Shown here: piece after piece, positions 8,526-17,440 of the stretch
Layout of the letters: every line of letters starts with the position of its first letter
Position numbering within the stretch: the first letter of the stretch is position 1
DNA from: Gimesia chilikensis
GTDB taxonomy: Bacteria > Planctomycetota > Planctomycetia > Planctomycetales > Planctomycetaceae
Assembly: GCF_007744075.1 (NCBI RefSeq)
Contig: NZ_CP036266.1
Coordinates: 248,001-312,000, forward strand
DNA: 64,000 nucleotides
Direction: 5' to 3'
The notes under the pieces: model-generated
Databases searched by the model: none
Told to the model about the DNA's origin: nothing
Seen by the model: the letters and a program-made list of their open reading frames with translations, nothing else
Translations under genes and position numbers: made by a program

Positions 8526-9593
8526 ATGTTCGCTTGTCACAAACAGAAGAACGGGGTGCAGCGTCGGGGTGGTTTCACCCTGATTGAACTGCTGGTCGTG
8601 ATCGCCATTATTGGAATGCTGGTTTCGCTGCTGTTGCCTGCAGTGCAGCAGGCGCGTGCCGCCGCACGACGGACTCAGTGTAAGAATCATCTCAAGCAAC
8701 TCGGAATCGCGCTGCATAGTTTTGCTTCGACTTATGACGGCGACTTTCCGATGATTGGAATTCACGAGGGGGACCCGGGCGAGTATCGTTCGTGGGCGGT
8801 CATCCTGCTGCCTTACGTCGAACAGGGAACCGTGTATGAGGCATTGAAGCAGACGCCGACTTACGATCTGAGTACGGTTTCGATTCCCGTTTATACGTGC
8901 CCCGATGACGGGTCTGCGTCAGGCAAGCCGGGGCAGCTGACGTACGTGGTCAACTTTGGTTATGCGGGGCGCAGTTCGATTAACGGGACGCCGATTGCGC
9001 CTGGATTTATTCAAAAGCCTGGTTATTCTCTTCCGAGCGTTCCCTTCAGTGTGATCGCGTCCAACCGCCATGATTCGGAGACGGCTGACGGCGGATGGGG
9101 TACGGGGATGTTCTGGTCTGATAAGCCGGTGAATGTCTCGGGCGTCAACGTGGGTGACGGCACTTCGAATACGGTGGCGATGACCGAAAACATCTATGCC
9201 GGGAATCTGGGAGAATCGGTGATCTATCCCGGAAACAGTACGCCGGTCTCTGGAAATCCCGGGTTATGTCAGGTTGCGTTCGGCATAGGCGATGACGGGA
9301 TCTGGCTGGAAGGGGAATCGTCGGCCGGTAACGACACGGCGTCGCCGACGTCATTGAAGATCATCTCCACCGACCTGGAACGCTATGGGATCAATGCGGC
9401 TGTGTCGCATCCCGCGGGAGGATCGGAGGGGCTGATGCCGGCTCCCAATTCCCGACACACGGGTGGTGTGAACATGCTGTGGGTGGATGGTCGCGTGACG
9501 TTTGTGAGTGAGAACATCAATCAGGAAATCTACGCGGAATCGCTGACCTGGAATGGTGGCGACCAGCGGGGCAGAAGCAGCTCTCAGTATTGA
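8526..9593 (+). CDS. DUF1559 prepilin-like protein, 355 aa
   Basis: After a short basic leader the protein has [18 protein letters not shown], the type IV prepilin cleavage site and hydrophobic helix: cleavage after G, then F at +1 and E at +5. This is followed by the DUF1559 signature [20 protein letters not shown]. The C-terminus has the family's HTGGVNMLWVDGRVTFVSENI strand. Such proteins are greatly expanded in planctomycetes and are thought to be exported and assembled like pseudopilins; their function is not established. TGGAGGGGA precedes the ATG. Compared with the five paralogues at 46.8-55.8 kb it has a diverged helix (IGMLVS for IAILIA) and lacks the C-terminal GEF. Confidence 0.93.
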   Translation: MFACHKQKNGVQRRGGFTLIELLVVIAIIGMLVSLLLPAVQQARAAARRTQCKNHLKQLGIALHSFASTYDGDFPMIGIHEGDPGEYRSWAVILLPYVEQGTVYEALKQTPTYDLSTVSIPVYTCPDDGSASGKPGQLTYVVNFGYAGRSSINGTPIAPGFIQKPGYSLPSVPFSVIASNRHDSETADGGWGTGMFWSDKPVNVSGVNVGDGTSNTVAMTENIYAGNLGESVIYPGNSTPVSGNPGLCQVAFGIGDDGIWLEGESSAGNDTASPTSLKIISTDLERYGINAAVSHPAGGSEGLMPAPNSRHTGGVNMLWVDGRVTFVSENINQEIYAESLTWNGGDQRGRSSSQY

Positions 9594-9789
9594 GTGGCTA
9601 TGCTGTCATGTTGTTCTCGTCGAGCCAGTCTTCAAGTTTCTCGTGTGCCCTGAATCAACCTGACCTCATGTGATCTGGAGAGATGCAGCGGTTAGAGGCG
9701 CACCGCCTGACTGGTGGATGGTGTGGATCATCAATCTGTATTCTTGAGTTGGTGATGATTCTCTCAAGAAAAAGCTTGCCAGTGCGATC

Positions 9790-9813
9790 AATGTGCAGTA
9801 TTATCTGCACATT
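9790..9813. promoter_or_regulatory. Palindromic operator upstream of the BlaI-type repressor gene
   Basis: A perfect inverted repeat: AATGTGCAG at 9790-9798 and its reverse complement CTGCACATT at 9805-9813, separated by six bases (TATTAT). It ends directly before the AGAGGAGG ribosome binding site of the repressor gene. BlaI/MecI proteins bind dyads of this general size over their own promoters, so autoregulation is the natural reading. Confidence 0.75.
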
Positions 9814-9828
9814 AGAGGAGGAAGTCCG

Positions 9829-10191
9829 ATGTCGCGTTTTACACCAGGCGAACTTGCTGTGATGCAGATCCTGTGGGAACAGGGTGAGCTGAAGCCGAGC
9901 GAGTTGCAGGAGCATTTTCCGGAGCCGATTAAAAATCCGGCGCTGCGTTCCTACCTTGCGATCCTTGTCGAGAAGGGGCACATCTCACGTCGCAAGGTCG
10001 GTAAGGCTTACTATTACAAGGCGATCACGCGTCGCAAGGCGGCGTTTCGTTCGACGATTCGTCAGATAGTCGATGCTTACTGCGAAGGTTCCGCCAGGAA
10101 ACTCATTCTGGATCTGATTCGCGCAGAGAAGCTGAGCCAGGATGAGTTACTGGAACTCAAACGGCTGGCCGATGATCCCCAGCAAAAATGA
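9829..10191 (+). CDS. BlaI/MecI/CopY family transcriptional repressor
   Basis: A 120-residue winged-helix protein. The N-terminal FTPGELAVMQILWEQGELKP and the recognition-helix region (ALRSYLAILVEKGHISRRK) match the BlaI/MecI family, and the C-terminal helices supply the dimerisation and cleavage region. I chose ATG 9829 because AGAGGAGG precedes it; a GTG at 9793 lies inside the palindrome and would be a poor start. The M56 metallopeptidase gene starts 14 bases after its stop. The expected circuit is that the repressor binds the palindrome until the M56 partner inactivates it. Confidence 0.92.
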   Translation: MSRFTPGELAVMQILWEQGELKPSELQEHFPEPIKNPALRSYLAILVEKGHISRRKVGKAYYYKAITRRKAAFRSTIRQIVDAYCEGSARKLILDLIRAEKLSQDELLELKRLADDPQQK

Positions 10192-10205
10192 TTCGGGAGG
10201 CGAAG

Positions 10206-13200
10206 ATGTCATCCACCTTGAACTGGTTGATGGGCAGCAGTGATGGTTTATCAAATAGTGCCCTGCTGATTCTGATTCGATTGACGTTGATTCTGATGGT
10301 GGCCTGGCTCTGTCACTGTGCCTGCAGCCGCTGGAATCCCCGGCTGCGAATTTTACTGTGGCGGATGACGGCGGCCAGTCTGATAATCGTGACTGTTTTG
10401 AGTCTGCTGCCCTACCGACTGCAACTGGCACTGCTGCCTGCCGCCTCCCCTGTTGTGGAAGTGGATGAGGTCGTCGAACCTCCTGATCTGAATGAAACGG
10501 CTGCTGCCAGAGAGCTGACTGTGCCTGTGAGTGGTCCCTTATCCCGGGACATCGTGCTTTCTGACAGAGGGTTAACGCCGCTGAATGAGCGGCCGCCGAT
10601 CGAGGACACCGCCGCCACGCAGGCGTCTATTGTTGAGAATGCGGGGACGCAGGAGACGGTTCTCACAGCAAGTTGGTTTCCCACTGGTTTGTTGGGTTAT
10701 GCCTGCGTAATCTGGGCCCTCGGTGTGGCGCTGCTTACATTGAGCTGGTTGGGCGGCGTGCTCAGTCTCGTGGCACTCTATCGACGTGCGATACCGGTGC
10801 CTGCCGAAATTCAGGATCAGGCTGAGGCGATTGCTGCACAGCTCGGCTATCTGAAATCGATTGATGTCCGTTGCAGTGAGGAAGTGCAAACTCCCTTCAT
10901 CGTAGGAGCATGGCGGCCCGGGGTATTAATACCGGTGCAACAATGCGCTGCTGCAGAACGCCAGGAATTACAGGCGTCTTTGGCACATGAGATCGCCCAC
11001 TGCCGGGGGAATGACCTGCGCTGGCATCATCTTTTCACGCTGTTACAGATTCTGCTCTGGTTCCATCCGCTGATGTGGAGAACCCGCGTCGTGCATGCGG
11101 ACGCCTGCGATGAACTCTGCGATTTAAAAGCCGCCGGCTATCTGGGGGATGACAAATTGTATGGGCGTCTGCTGGCGGGGCTGGCGTTACGCGTGGCAGA
11201 GCGAAACAGGAGTGCCGCCCTGGCGATGGCCCGCCGATCGCAGGTGCGCAAACGAATTGAAGCCGTGAGTCGCAACCGGGCCAGCAGGGGATTGAACCGC
11301 TGGCAGGCGGGCAGCATGCTGACGACGGCGGTCGCGATGGTGGTTCTCCTGGGAGTGGTGCGCATCAGTCGCGCCCAGGAACAGCCGTCAGAGGCTAAAG
11401 ACCAGCCACAGACAGTGCAGGTCAAGGAGAGTGAGCAGGCTCAGGGCGTCAAAGAGACGCTCTCCGGAACCGGCGAACCGGGGGCGACGGTGAAGCTTTA
11501 TCGTTATCCCGAAGGGTATGCCAAGCCTGTCTTTCAGGGAGAGACAACCATTGACGACCGTGGTCACTTTACATTTCAAGATGTGCAGATGCCTGGTGAG
11601 GGAGGCCGCTTGACCATGGTTGCCACCAAGGCTGGTTATTCGTCGGCGATGTGGTCGATGTGGCCAGAGTACCAACGCCCTAAGTTATCCTTGCGCATGA
11701 AATCAGACACCGCTGCCTTGAGCGGTACGATTACCGATGAGAATGGAAACCCGGTTGCTGATGCGGTGGTCACGCTACAGTCGTCTCAGTATCCGATACC
11801 GGGATTCCGTATGGCCAAAACCGACAGCCAGGGGCGGTACACCATTAAGGATCTGGCTGCCTGGAATTCAGATAAGTCGAACACAAAGTCCCCGTCGAAC
11901 AAAAAAGGGTACACGGTCACGCGATGCTTGTTCCGGGTGCATCACGCAGATTATCCGATCACGATCGCGTCGTATTCGCAGCTTCCGCAAACCGTTGACG
12001 TTACATTGCATCCCCCGGCGATTGTGGAAGGGCAGGTGGTTGATCTGGTGACGGGAGAGCCGCTGGCCGATGTTGAGGTTCATGCGCAAGGGATCGCCCG
12101 GTATGGTGGTTTCACAACCAGGACGGATGCCAACGGCAACTACAAACTCCGCATGACGACTGATTATTACAATATCTGGGCCGTCGCACCGGAGCGGATG
12201 CCCCTGGCGATCAAAGCCCTGAAAGTGATGGAGGGACAGCGGCAGGCGGGCAGAGATATCCCGATGGCCCGGGGTGGCTATGTGACCGGGAAAGTGATTG
12301 ATCCGGCGACGGACCAACCCATTGATGGCGACAAGCTGAAGATGCAAGTGGCCCATCATGGGCCGGCGCGACCGATGACCGGGGCCGCAGTCACTAGCAC
12401 CAGAGTGCAAGCGGATGGAACCTATCGTCTGCACGTGGCGCCGGGACGAAACTACATTTACCTGATGAATGGGAGCTCTACCCCGGGTTATCTGAAAGTC
12501 GGCGATGGTCAGACGGTGCACCGTGATATTGTCATCGGTGAGCTGGCGGAGAAGCCGCAGGTTCCTGATCCGGACCTGATGTTGCGGGGTAAGTTAATGA
12601 GAGCCGCGTTAGTGGATGATCAAAGAGAGTCCCCACCTGCTGGCATCGAGGAGGATGAGGCAAAGTTGCCTCCCAAAGAATCCGTCGGAAAACTACTGGC
12701 GGAACTTAAAGAGCTGAACTCAGGGTCGGACCGGTTCAGCGATGAGTGGGCCAATCAACTGCGGAAGATCGCGGTCCTGGGACCTGACGTGGTGCCGGAA
12801 CTGGTCGCGGAACTGGATCAGACGTCGGATGATATGCTGCTCCGCTGTCTCGGTTTTATCTTGCGTGCGATTGGCGACAAACGCGCGGTTCCTGGCCTGA
12901 TCCGGGCAATTCCTAAAACGTTAATTCGCCCCGGTTCCGATATGGGTTTGCAGATTCGGGAAACGGATGTCGCACTGCTCAAGTTCATGCAACAGCACGA
13001 CCTGAGTCAGCAACACAGAGGCAGTGAATATGGATTTGGGCGGCCTGTCCGCGAAATCTTTGGTGCCCTGGAGTCGCTGACCGGTCAGAATTTTGGTGAT
13101 CAGGAACTGAATCACATCTTTCTAAATGAGTATGATTTCCCCAGTCAGAAACAGGCCAAGGCGGCGCTGTTCCACCAGGTTGCCGCACGTTGGGCGCAGT

Positions 13201-13904
13201 GGTGGGAGAAGCACGCACAGGAATTCACCGATGCCCCCGCGTTTTATCAAGTGAACCTGCCCCCGTTGCCTGCTCCGACAGCGACTGATTCCATTCCGTC
13301 CTCCGCGCTGTTGAAGACGAAGAGTGGTACGAGCGGCTGGGTGCTGCAGTCGATTCGTAGCGCACCGGAGGGGCTCGTGTTTTATGATCTCGATACGGGT
13401 CGGGCGACCGCATTGCCGAAACGCTGGCGTGATCAGAAACTGTCAGACGGTCTGTTTAAGGAAATCCGGGAATGGGCGGCCGGGCAGGGTTACGATATGC
13501 TGGGGGACGAAATCAAGGGAGAAGAGGGGCAGACTCAGTTTGTTCTGCGGCCCATCGGTCTCCGCACATGGGAGCTACCCAAGTCGCGGTGGAAAGAATC
13601 CTTGGAGCAGGCTTCCATCGACGCACTGCAGGCGGAAGGGCGCGCCAACCAACAGGATCTGCTGGTGAGCTTCGATCCGGAGACCAACCAAGCCAGACCG
13701 CTGGATACCGTCACGTTCTTCTACATCACGCGTGAAGGAACGCCGGGGATTCTGTATGTGGGGATCGAAGTCCAGGACGACAGTCTGAAGCCGGGTGGTT
13801 TTATGACTGGCGATAATGAGTTGAACCCGGTTGCCTTCCGTAAAGGCCGTCGGTTTGGACTGAATCGTCTCGTTACGGGAGCGAATTTATTCCGCGGGAG
13901 GTGA
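10206..13904 (+). CDS. BlaR1/MecR1-like M56 metallopeptidase with large ectodomain, 1232 aa
   Basis: The N-terminal part has several membrane helices (for example SALLILIRLTLILMVAWLCH) and the zinc-peptidase motif HEIAH (H261, E262, H265) followed by a membrane helix. After another helix near residue 385, about 850 residues lie outside. They include at least four carboxypeptidase-regulatory-like beta units (such as LSGTITDENGNPVADAVVTL and VEGQVVDLVTGEPLADVEV), a helical HEAT-like segment and a C-terminal mixed region. No penicillin-binding-type SxxK sensor was noticed, so the ligand is unlikely to be a beta-lactam. ATG 10206 follows GGGAGG; an ATG at 10188 overlaps the repressor stop. The 3' end overlaps the convergent gene by 18 bases. 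Confidence 0.88.
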   Translation: MSSTLNWLMGSSDGLSNSALLILIRLTLILMVAWLCHCACSRWNPRLRILLWRMTAASLIIVTVLSLLPYRLQLALLPAASPVVEVDEVVEPPDLNETAAARELTVPVSGPLSRDIVLSDRGLTPLNERPPIEDTAATQASIVENAGTQETVLTASWFPTGLLGYACVIWALGVALLTLSWLGGVLSLVALYRRAIPVPAEIQDQAEAIAAQLGYLKSIDVRCSEEVQTPFIVGAWRPGVLIPVQQCAAAERQELQASLAHEIAHCRGNDLRWHHLFTLLQILLWFHPLMWRTRVVHADACDELCDLKAAGYLGDDKLYGRLLAGLALRVAERNRSAALAMARRSQVRKRIEAVSRNRASRGLNRWQAGSMLTTAVAMVVLLGVVRISRAQEQPSEAKDQPQTVQVKESEQAQGVKETLSGTGEPGATVKLYRYPEGYAKPVFQGETTIDDRGHFTFQDVQMPGEGGRLTMVATKAGYSSAMWSMWPEYQRPKLSLRMKSDTAALSGTITDENGNPVADAVVTLQSSQYPIPGFRMAKTDSQGRYTIKDLAAWNSDKSNTKSPSNKKGYTVTRCLFRVHHADYPITIASYSQLPQTVDVTLHPPAIVEGQVVDLVTGEPLADVEVHAQGIARYGGFTTRTDANGNYKLRMTTDYYNIWAVAPERMPLAIKALKVMEGQRQAGRDIPMARGGYVTGKVIDPATDQPIDGDKLKMQVAHHGPARPMTGAAVTSTRVQADGTYRLHVAPGRNYIYLMNGSSTPGYLKVGDGQTVHRDIVIGELAEKPQVPDPDLMLRGKLMRAALVDDQRESPPAGIEEDEAKLPPKESVGKLLAELKELNSGSDRFSDEWANQLRKIAVLGPDVVPELVAELDQTSDDMLLRCLGFILRAIGDKRAVPGLIRAIPKTLIRPGSDMGLQIRETDVALLKFMQQHDLSQQHRGSEYGFGRPVREIFGALESLTGQNFGDQELNHIFLNEYDFPSQKQAKAALFHQVAARWAQWWEKHAQEFTDAPAFYQVNLPPLPAPTATDSIPSSALLKTKSGTSGWVLQSIRSAPEGLVFYDLDTGRATALPKRWRDQKLSDGLFKEIREWAAGQGYDMLGDEIKGEEGQTQFVLRPIGLRTWELPKSRWKESLEQASIDALQAEGRANQQDLLVSFDPETNQARPLDTVTFFYITREGTPGILYVGIEVQDDSLKPGGFMTGDNELNPVAFRKGRRFGLNRLVTGANLFRGR

Positions 13905-15329
13905 GACCGGTTCTTCCTCTTCTTGCTGGACGATGATTTTCGGGCGGAGCAGCAGGAAGGTGCGCGTCTGATCGGCGGTGGTCTTCTTGAAGACTTTCGC
14001 GTCGGCCGCATTGTCTGAAACGGGGACTCCTGTCTGGTTGGTCTTCTGCGCGACGAGTTCGATGAGGACGGCTTTGCCATCGGGGACGGTCGTGACGTAG
14101 GTCTGCAGTAGCTGAGGCTCGGACTGTTGATCGCTGACCCGCAGGTTAAGGCGGACTTCACGACGATCTGCGGAAATCACCGGCTGCAGATAGAAGGGAC
14201 GTTGTAACGGATGCGGCTGACCTCCCGCAGTATACTCGGTCACATGGGCGGTGTAGCCGTTTAACAACGCAACTTCAGGCGGCTGGATCAGATTGGTGCG
14301 GCTGTGGTTTTGTGCTGCTTCCAGGAGCGACTTAACCTCTTCATCGTTGAGCAGGACTCCCCCCAGTGGACCTTTGTTCTGCTGAGTGCGGGCCATCAGA
14401 CTGTTGGCATCCAGGTCGAGGCCCAGTCGTTCCCAGGCTTTGTCCGGCAGGTTTTCCAGGATGCGGGTTTCTACGGAAACGTGAAAATCCCGCTGCCGGC
14501 GGAGTTCTGTGAGTAAGGTTTCGATTTCCTGATGTGCTTCTTTCGACTGCCGGATGACGAGGCACATCGTGGGATCAAACGCACGAATCGAACCTGTGCC
14601 GCCGAGCCGCTCCCAATCGACAGGTTGCACCGAGGATTCAATGACTTCGATCAGCGAGTTGAAGTCGACCGAGTTTCTGTTGACGACCGGAATTGGTTCA
14701 TCAGCGGAAACCGGACCGGTCATGGGAATGGGGATTACCAGGTCGGCGACCGGGTAGCTGACCACATAACGCTTTCCCTGGGCTCGCGTTTTGCTGGTGA
14801 TTACAAGCACTTCGTTTTTGATTATGAATGCGAGATCCTGGGGTACTAACATCAGGTTGAGCACACTTTTCAACTTGATTCCGTCGACTTCCATGGAGAT
14901 GGGCGTCTCAGGTGTTAAGCCGACTTCGTTCAGGCCCAGTGAATCGACGACGATATTAATACCAAAATCCTGAGCGAGTTTGCGCATGACATCGGACAGG
15001 GGTTGCTTATCGGTCTTTAAGGTAGCGGGCTTACGGAGTGCCTTCCAGATTGCGATTTCGGAGGGTGTCGCATTCGCTGGTGGCCTCTGGTTGGCGGAGT
15101 CACTTTCGGAACTGATAAAAGGACACCACCATACGCCATCCCGCTTTCTGGTGAGATCGTTTGCGTCAGGTTTACGAGCTGACAGTTTCGATTCCTGAGG
15201 CTCGGGTTGTGCCGCGAAGGAAGCCTGTTTAATCGGCTTGTCCTGCGGCTGTTCTGCAGGATCATCGGCGAGGACAAAGCCCTGGATTAACAGGAGTGTC
15301 AGCAGGGTCAGGGTTACTTGATATCGCAT
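13887..15329 (-). CDS. Secretin-like exported protein, 480 aa
   Basis: The start at 15329 gives a clear signal peptide (MRYQVTLTLLTLLLIQGFVLA) with AAAGGA upstream; a longer frame exists without one. After a low-complexity linker, residues 110-200 form an STN/secretin-N-like unit (LSDVMRKLAQDFGINIVVDS, then LKSVLNLMLVPQDLAFIIKN). A second secretin-N-like ring unit follows (IEVIESSVQPVDW, then LVIRQSKEAHQEIETLLTEL) and a beta-rich C-terminal part. Such proteins are common in planctomycetes and may relate to type II secretion-like assemblies, but the full secretin barrel is not clear. It overlaps the end of the M56 gene by 18 bases on the opposite strand. Confidence 0.8.
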   Translation of the reverse strand: MRYQVTLTLLTLLLIQGFVLADDPAEQPQDKPIKQASFAAQPEPQESKLSARKPDANDLTRKRDGVWWCPFISSESDSANQRPPANATPSEIAIWKALRKPATLKTDKQPLSDVMRKLAQDFGINIVVDSLGLNEVGLTPETPISMEVDGIKLKSVLNLMLVPQDLAFIIKNEVLVITSKTRAQGKRYVVSYPVADLVIPIPMTGPVSADEPIPVVNRNSVDFNSLIEVIESSVQPVDWERLGGTGSIRAFDPTMCLVIRQSKEAHQEIETLLTELRRQRDFHVSVETRILENLPDKAWERLGLDLDANSLMARTQQNKGPLGGVLLNDEEVKSLLEAAQNHSRTNLIQPPEVALLNGYTAHVTEYTAGGQPHPLQRPFYLQPVISADRREVRLNLRVSDQQSEPQLLQTYVTTVPDGKAVLIELVAQKTNQTGVPVSDNAADAKVFKKTTADQTRTFLLLRPKIIVQQEEEEPVSPPAE

Positions 15330-15680
15330 GGTTCGATTCCTTTCGCGAGAGCGCAGCCCCGGGGCGAGGCGATTGATTCCGTTCCTCATCAGCTCGATGC
15401 GGTGACAATTCGGGGCCCGCATGGGGCGCTGTCAGCCGGGGTGGGGCAGTTGCGTTTGCTGACAATTGTCTACTACCAGAGTCGCGGCACTCTAACTCGT
15501 GACCCCGAAATCTGTCAAGACGAACCAGTGGGGCGGCAGCGGGCCGAGGCTTATTCACACAGAAATGCAGACTCATCCTTGAAAAACGGCGAAGAATAAA
15601 CGTAAATACACTATGTGGTTGCGGGTATTCTATCCGTCGCTTTTACGCCGATTTGATTCCAGACAAAAACGAGGTCGACC
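15330..15680. other. Divergent intergenic region
   Basis: About 350 bases between the start of the secretin-like gene (minus strand) and the start of a small gene on the plus strand. It must hold both promoters, but I cannot identify convincing boxes. No repeat or RNA structure was noticed. Confidence 0.45.
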
Positions 15681-16055
15681 ATGGATGAGAAGTATTTTTC
15701 CCGTAAGGCGTGCTGGCATACGATGGAGGGGCAACTGGTGGTGCACGACAGCTTCAGCGAACATGCGCCGCGGATGATCACGATGGAACCCTGGTATGCG
15801 GTGGTTTTCATGTCTGCCGATGGCGAACATACAGTCGGTGACTTTGTGATACAAATGGCTGCCCAGTACGAAGCGGGGGAACCGGCGGGGCTGCGGGAGC
15901 AGATTCACGAAATCATGGGCACCTTGATCGAGGAAGGAATTTTACGTCTGCATGAGGAACCAGAGCCGCTGCCAACCTACTTTGCGGAGGAGTACTTCGA
16001 GCAGGATGCGGAAATTCGAAACCAACAGATGCAGGCGGATGGTCTGATAGATTGA
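15681..16055 (+). CDS. Hypothetical protein, possibly PqqD-like, 124 aa
   Basis: A soluble protein starting MDEKYFSRKACWHTMEGQL. The middle, HTVGDFVIQMAAQYEAGEPAG followed by IMGTLIEEGILRL, has the helix-turn-strand pattern of PqqD-like winged-helix peptide chaperones, but the match is weak and no radical-SAM partner is nearby. The C-terminus is acidic and aromatic (YFAEEYFEQDAEIRNQQM). A lipoprotein gene starts 7 bases after its stop, so the two are probably cotranscribed. Confidence 0.65.
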   Translation: MDEKYFSRKACWHTMEGQLVVHDSFSEHAPRMITMEPWYAVVFMSADGEHTVGDFVIQMAAQYEAGEPAGLREQIHEIMGTLIEEGILRLHEEPEPLPTYFAEEYFEQDAEIRNQQMQADGLID

Positions 16056-16062
16056 GCCTGCT

Positions 16063-16704
16063 ATGAAAGCATTACCTGTTCTGCTTCTGTGTTGTTTTCA
16101 GCTGCTCAACAGCGGTTGTGGTGAACCTCAACTGGAACCTTTGAATTCTGCTATTGAAAGTTCTGCCATGCCGTCAGCCAGTACGCGTTGGTCAACCCGG
16201 GATCAGATCGCAGGCCTGCGAGTTCTGGAATACAGCGATATGGATGATGGGAAGCGTGCCGCCTGCAGGAGACGTGGACTGGATCCGGATCTGGATGCAC
16301 AGGACATGTCCGAGGCGGAGAAAGAACGCTATGATAAGTTGAATCTGTCGCTGCACAAAAAAATGGAAGCCTGGGCCGAACGTCATTTTCATGACACGCC
16401 AGTTCCCGAAATTCTGCAGAAAGCAGGTCTCGAAGGAATCTCAGTCACTCCGTTCACTTACCAGAACTGGGACTGGTACGGTCCGAGCTATGAATGTTAT
16501 ATCATTGTCTGGGAGGACGAAGTGTCATCACAGACACTGGTCGAACTACAGGCCCTGCTGACCGGCGAACACAAGGACTGGTCCATCGTGGTCTGCACAA
16601 CGCAAGATCCGCACTTCGATCCCGATTATTATGATATCGCGATCTTCTCGGATGAAGTTTTGATTCCCGAGGAAGCATTAAAAGGCCTGCAGTTTGACCG
16701 TTAA
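16063..16704 (+). CDS. Hypothetical lipoprotein, 213 aa
   Basis: The N-terminus MKALPVLLLCCFQLLNSGCGE is a lipoprotein signal with lipobox LNSGC, so C19 would be lipidated after cleavage. The mature protein is acidic and mostly helical, then beta-rich (GPSYECYIIVWEDEV, WSIVVCTTQDP), and probably periplasmic. It starts 7 bases after the preceding small gene and is likely translated with it. Not a recognised family. Confidence 0.72.
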   Translation: MKALPVLLLCCFQLLNSGCGEPQLEPLNSAIESSAMPSASTRWSTRDQIAGLRVLEYSDMDDGKRAACRRRGLDPDLDAQDMSEAEKERYDKLNLSLHKKMEAWAERHFHDTPVPEILQKAGLEGISVTPFTYQNWDWYGPSYECYIIVWEDEVSSQTLVELQALLTGEHKDWSIVVCTTQDPHFDPDYYDIAIFSDEVLIPEEALKGLQFDR

Positions 16705-16739
16705 AATTGATTACACTTCATCCCTGACAAGGCATTCCC

Positions 16740-17367
16740 ATGGCAAAAGCAGTTCGAAAGAAAACGAAGAAGGAGCTGGCAGAACCCGCTTTTCGCAAAC
16801 GTATGTCGACACAAGCAGAGGTGTTGATGAGAGCTTATGCGGAATGCGAGAAGTTATCGCAAAAAAGACTTCAATTCATACTTGATGTGGCAGAAAATGC
16901 CTGGTTCAGATGCTTTGAACATAAAGATGATAATGCTGCTCTCGAGAAGGAGTCTCGCCGGTGGGCCAAACTGCGTCGGGAGTTTATTAAATCCGTTGAG
17001 AAGCCCAGGGAAATTCATTGCTTCACTTGTCACTTACAACGCTGATCGGGGATTGAAGCCTCTCATTCGGTTAATGAAGCATCCGTCGTGCGATGCGGGC
17101 ACCGCCCTGCGACTGTTCTGGATCAATGATCCGGTCTACTTTTCCGATTACAGCACCATTTCTGAATGCCCCTATGAAGAAGAGCAGGATGCCATGAGAT
17201 TGCTGCGGACGATCAAACTTCGATTTAAAAAGAATGACTTTCAGTCGAAAAAGATGTACTTTGACCCGGAGCCTTGGATCCAGGAAGATGATGTCGACCT
17301 TGAAGTTCTGCAGTTGCCCGCAGCCATGCTGCAGGCTGTCCCTGGAACGAAACGCGGTCGTCGATAA
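16740..17367 (+). pseudogene. DUF4274 family gene with an internal frameshift
   Basis: The ATG at 16740 opens a frame that reads MAKAVRKKTKKELAEPAFRK, reaches REIHCFT, then stops at 17043-17045. The next frame (+1) carries on the family sequence from about 17032: TYNADRGLKPLIRLMKHPSC, GTALRLFWINDPVYF. Together they match the DUF4274 layout (a 'LH.FA..YNWDDG' segment, then 'HP.CD.GTAL..FW'). Joining at 17028-17032 requires skipping one base. The intact product would be about 208 residues. DUF4274 members often sit among immunity-like genes. It may be a real mutation or a sequencing error; there is no homopolymer at the site. Confidence 0.7.
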
Positions 17368-17440
17368 TCATTGCGGTGTCCATTCATCATGCAATCTACC
17401 ACAGTCAAGCTTTGTCAGAACAGGAGCCGGAGGAAAGTAC

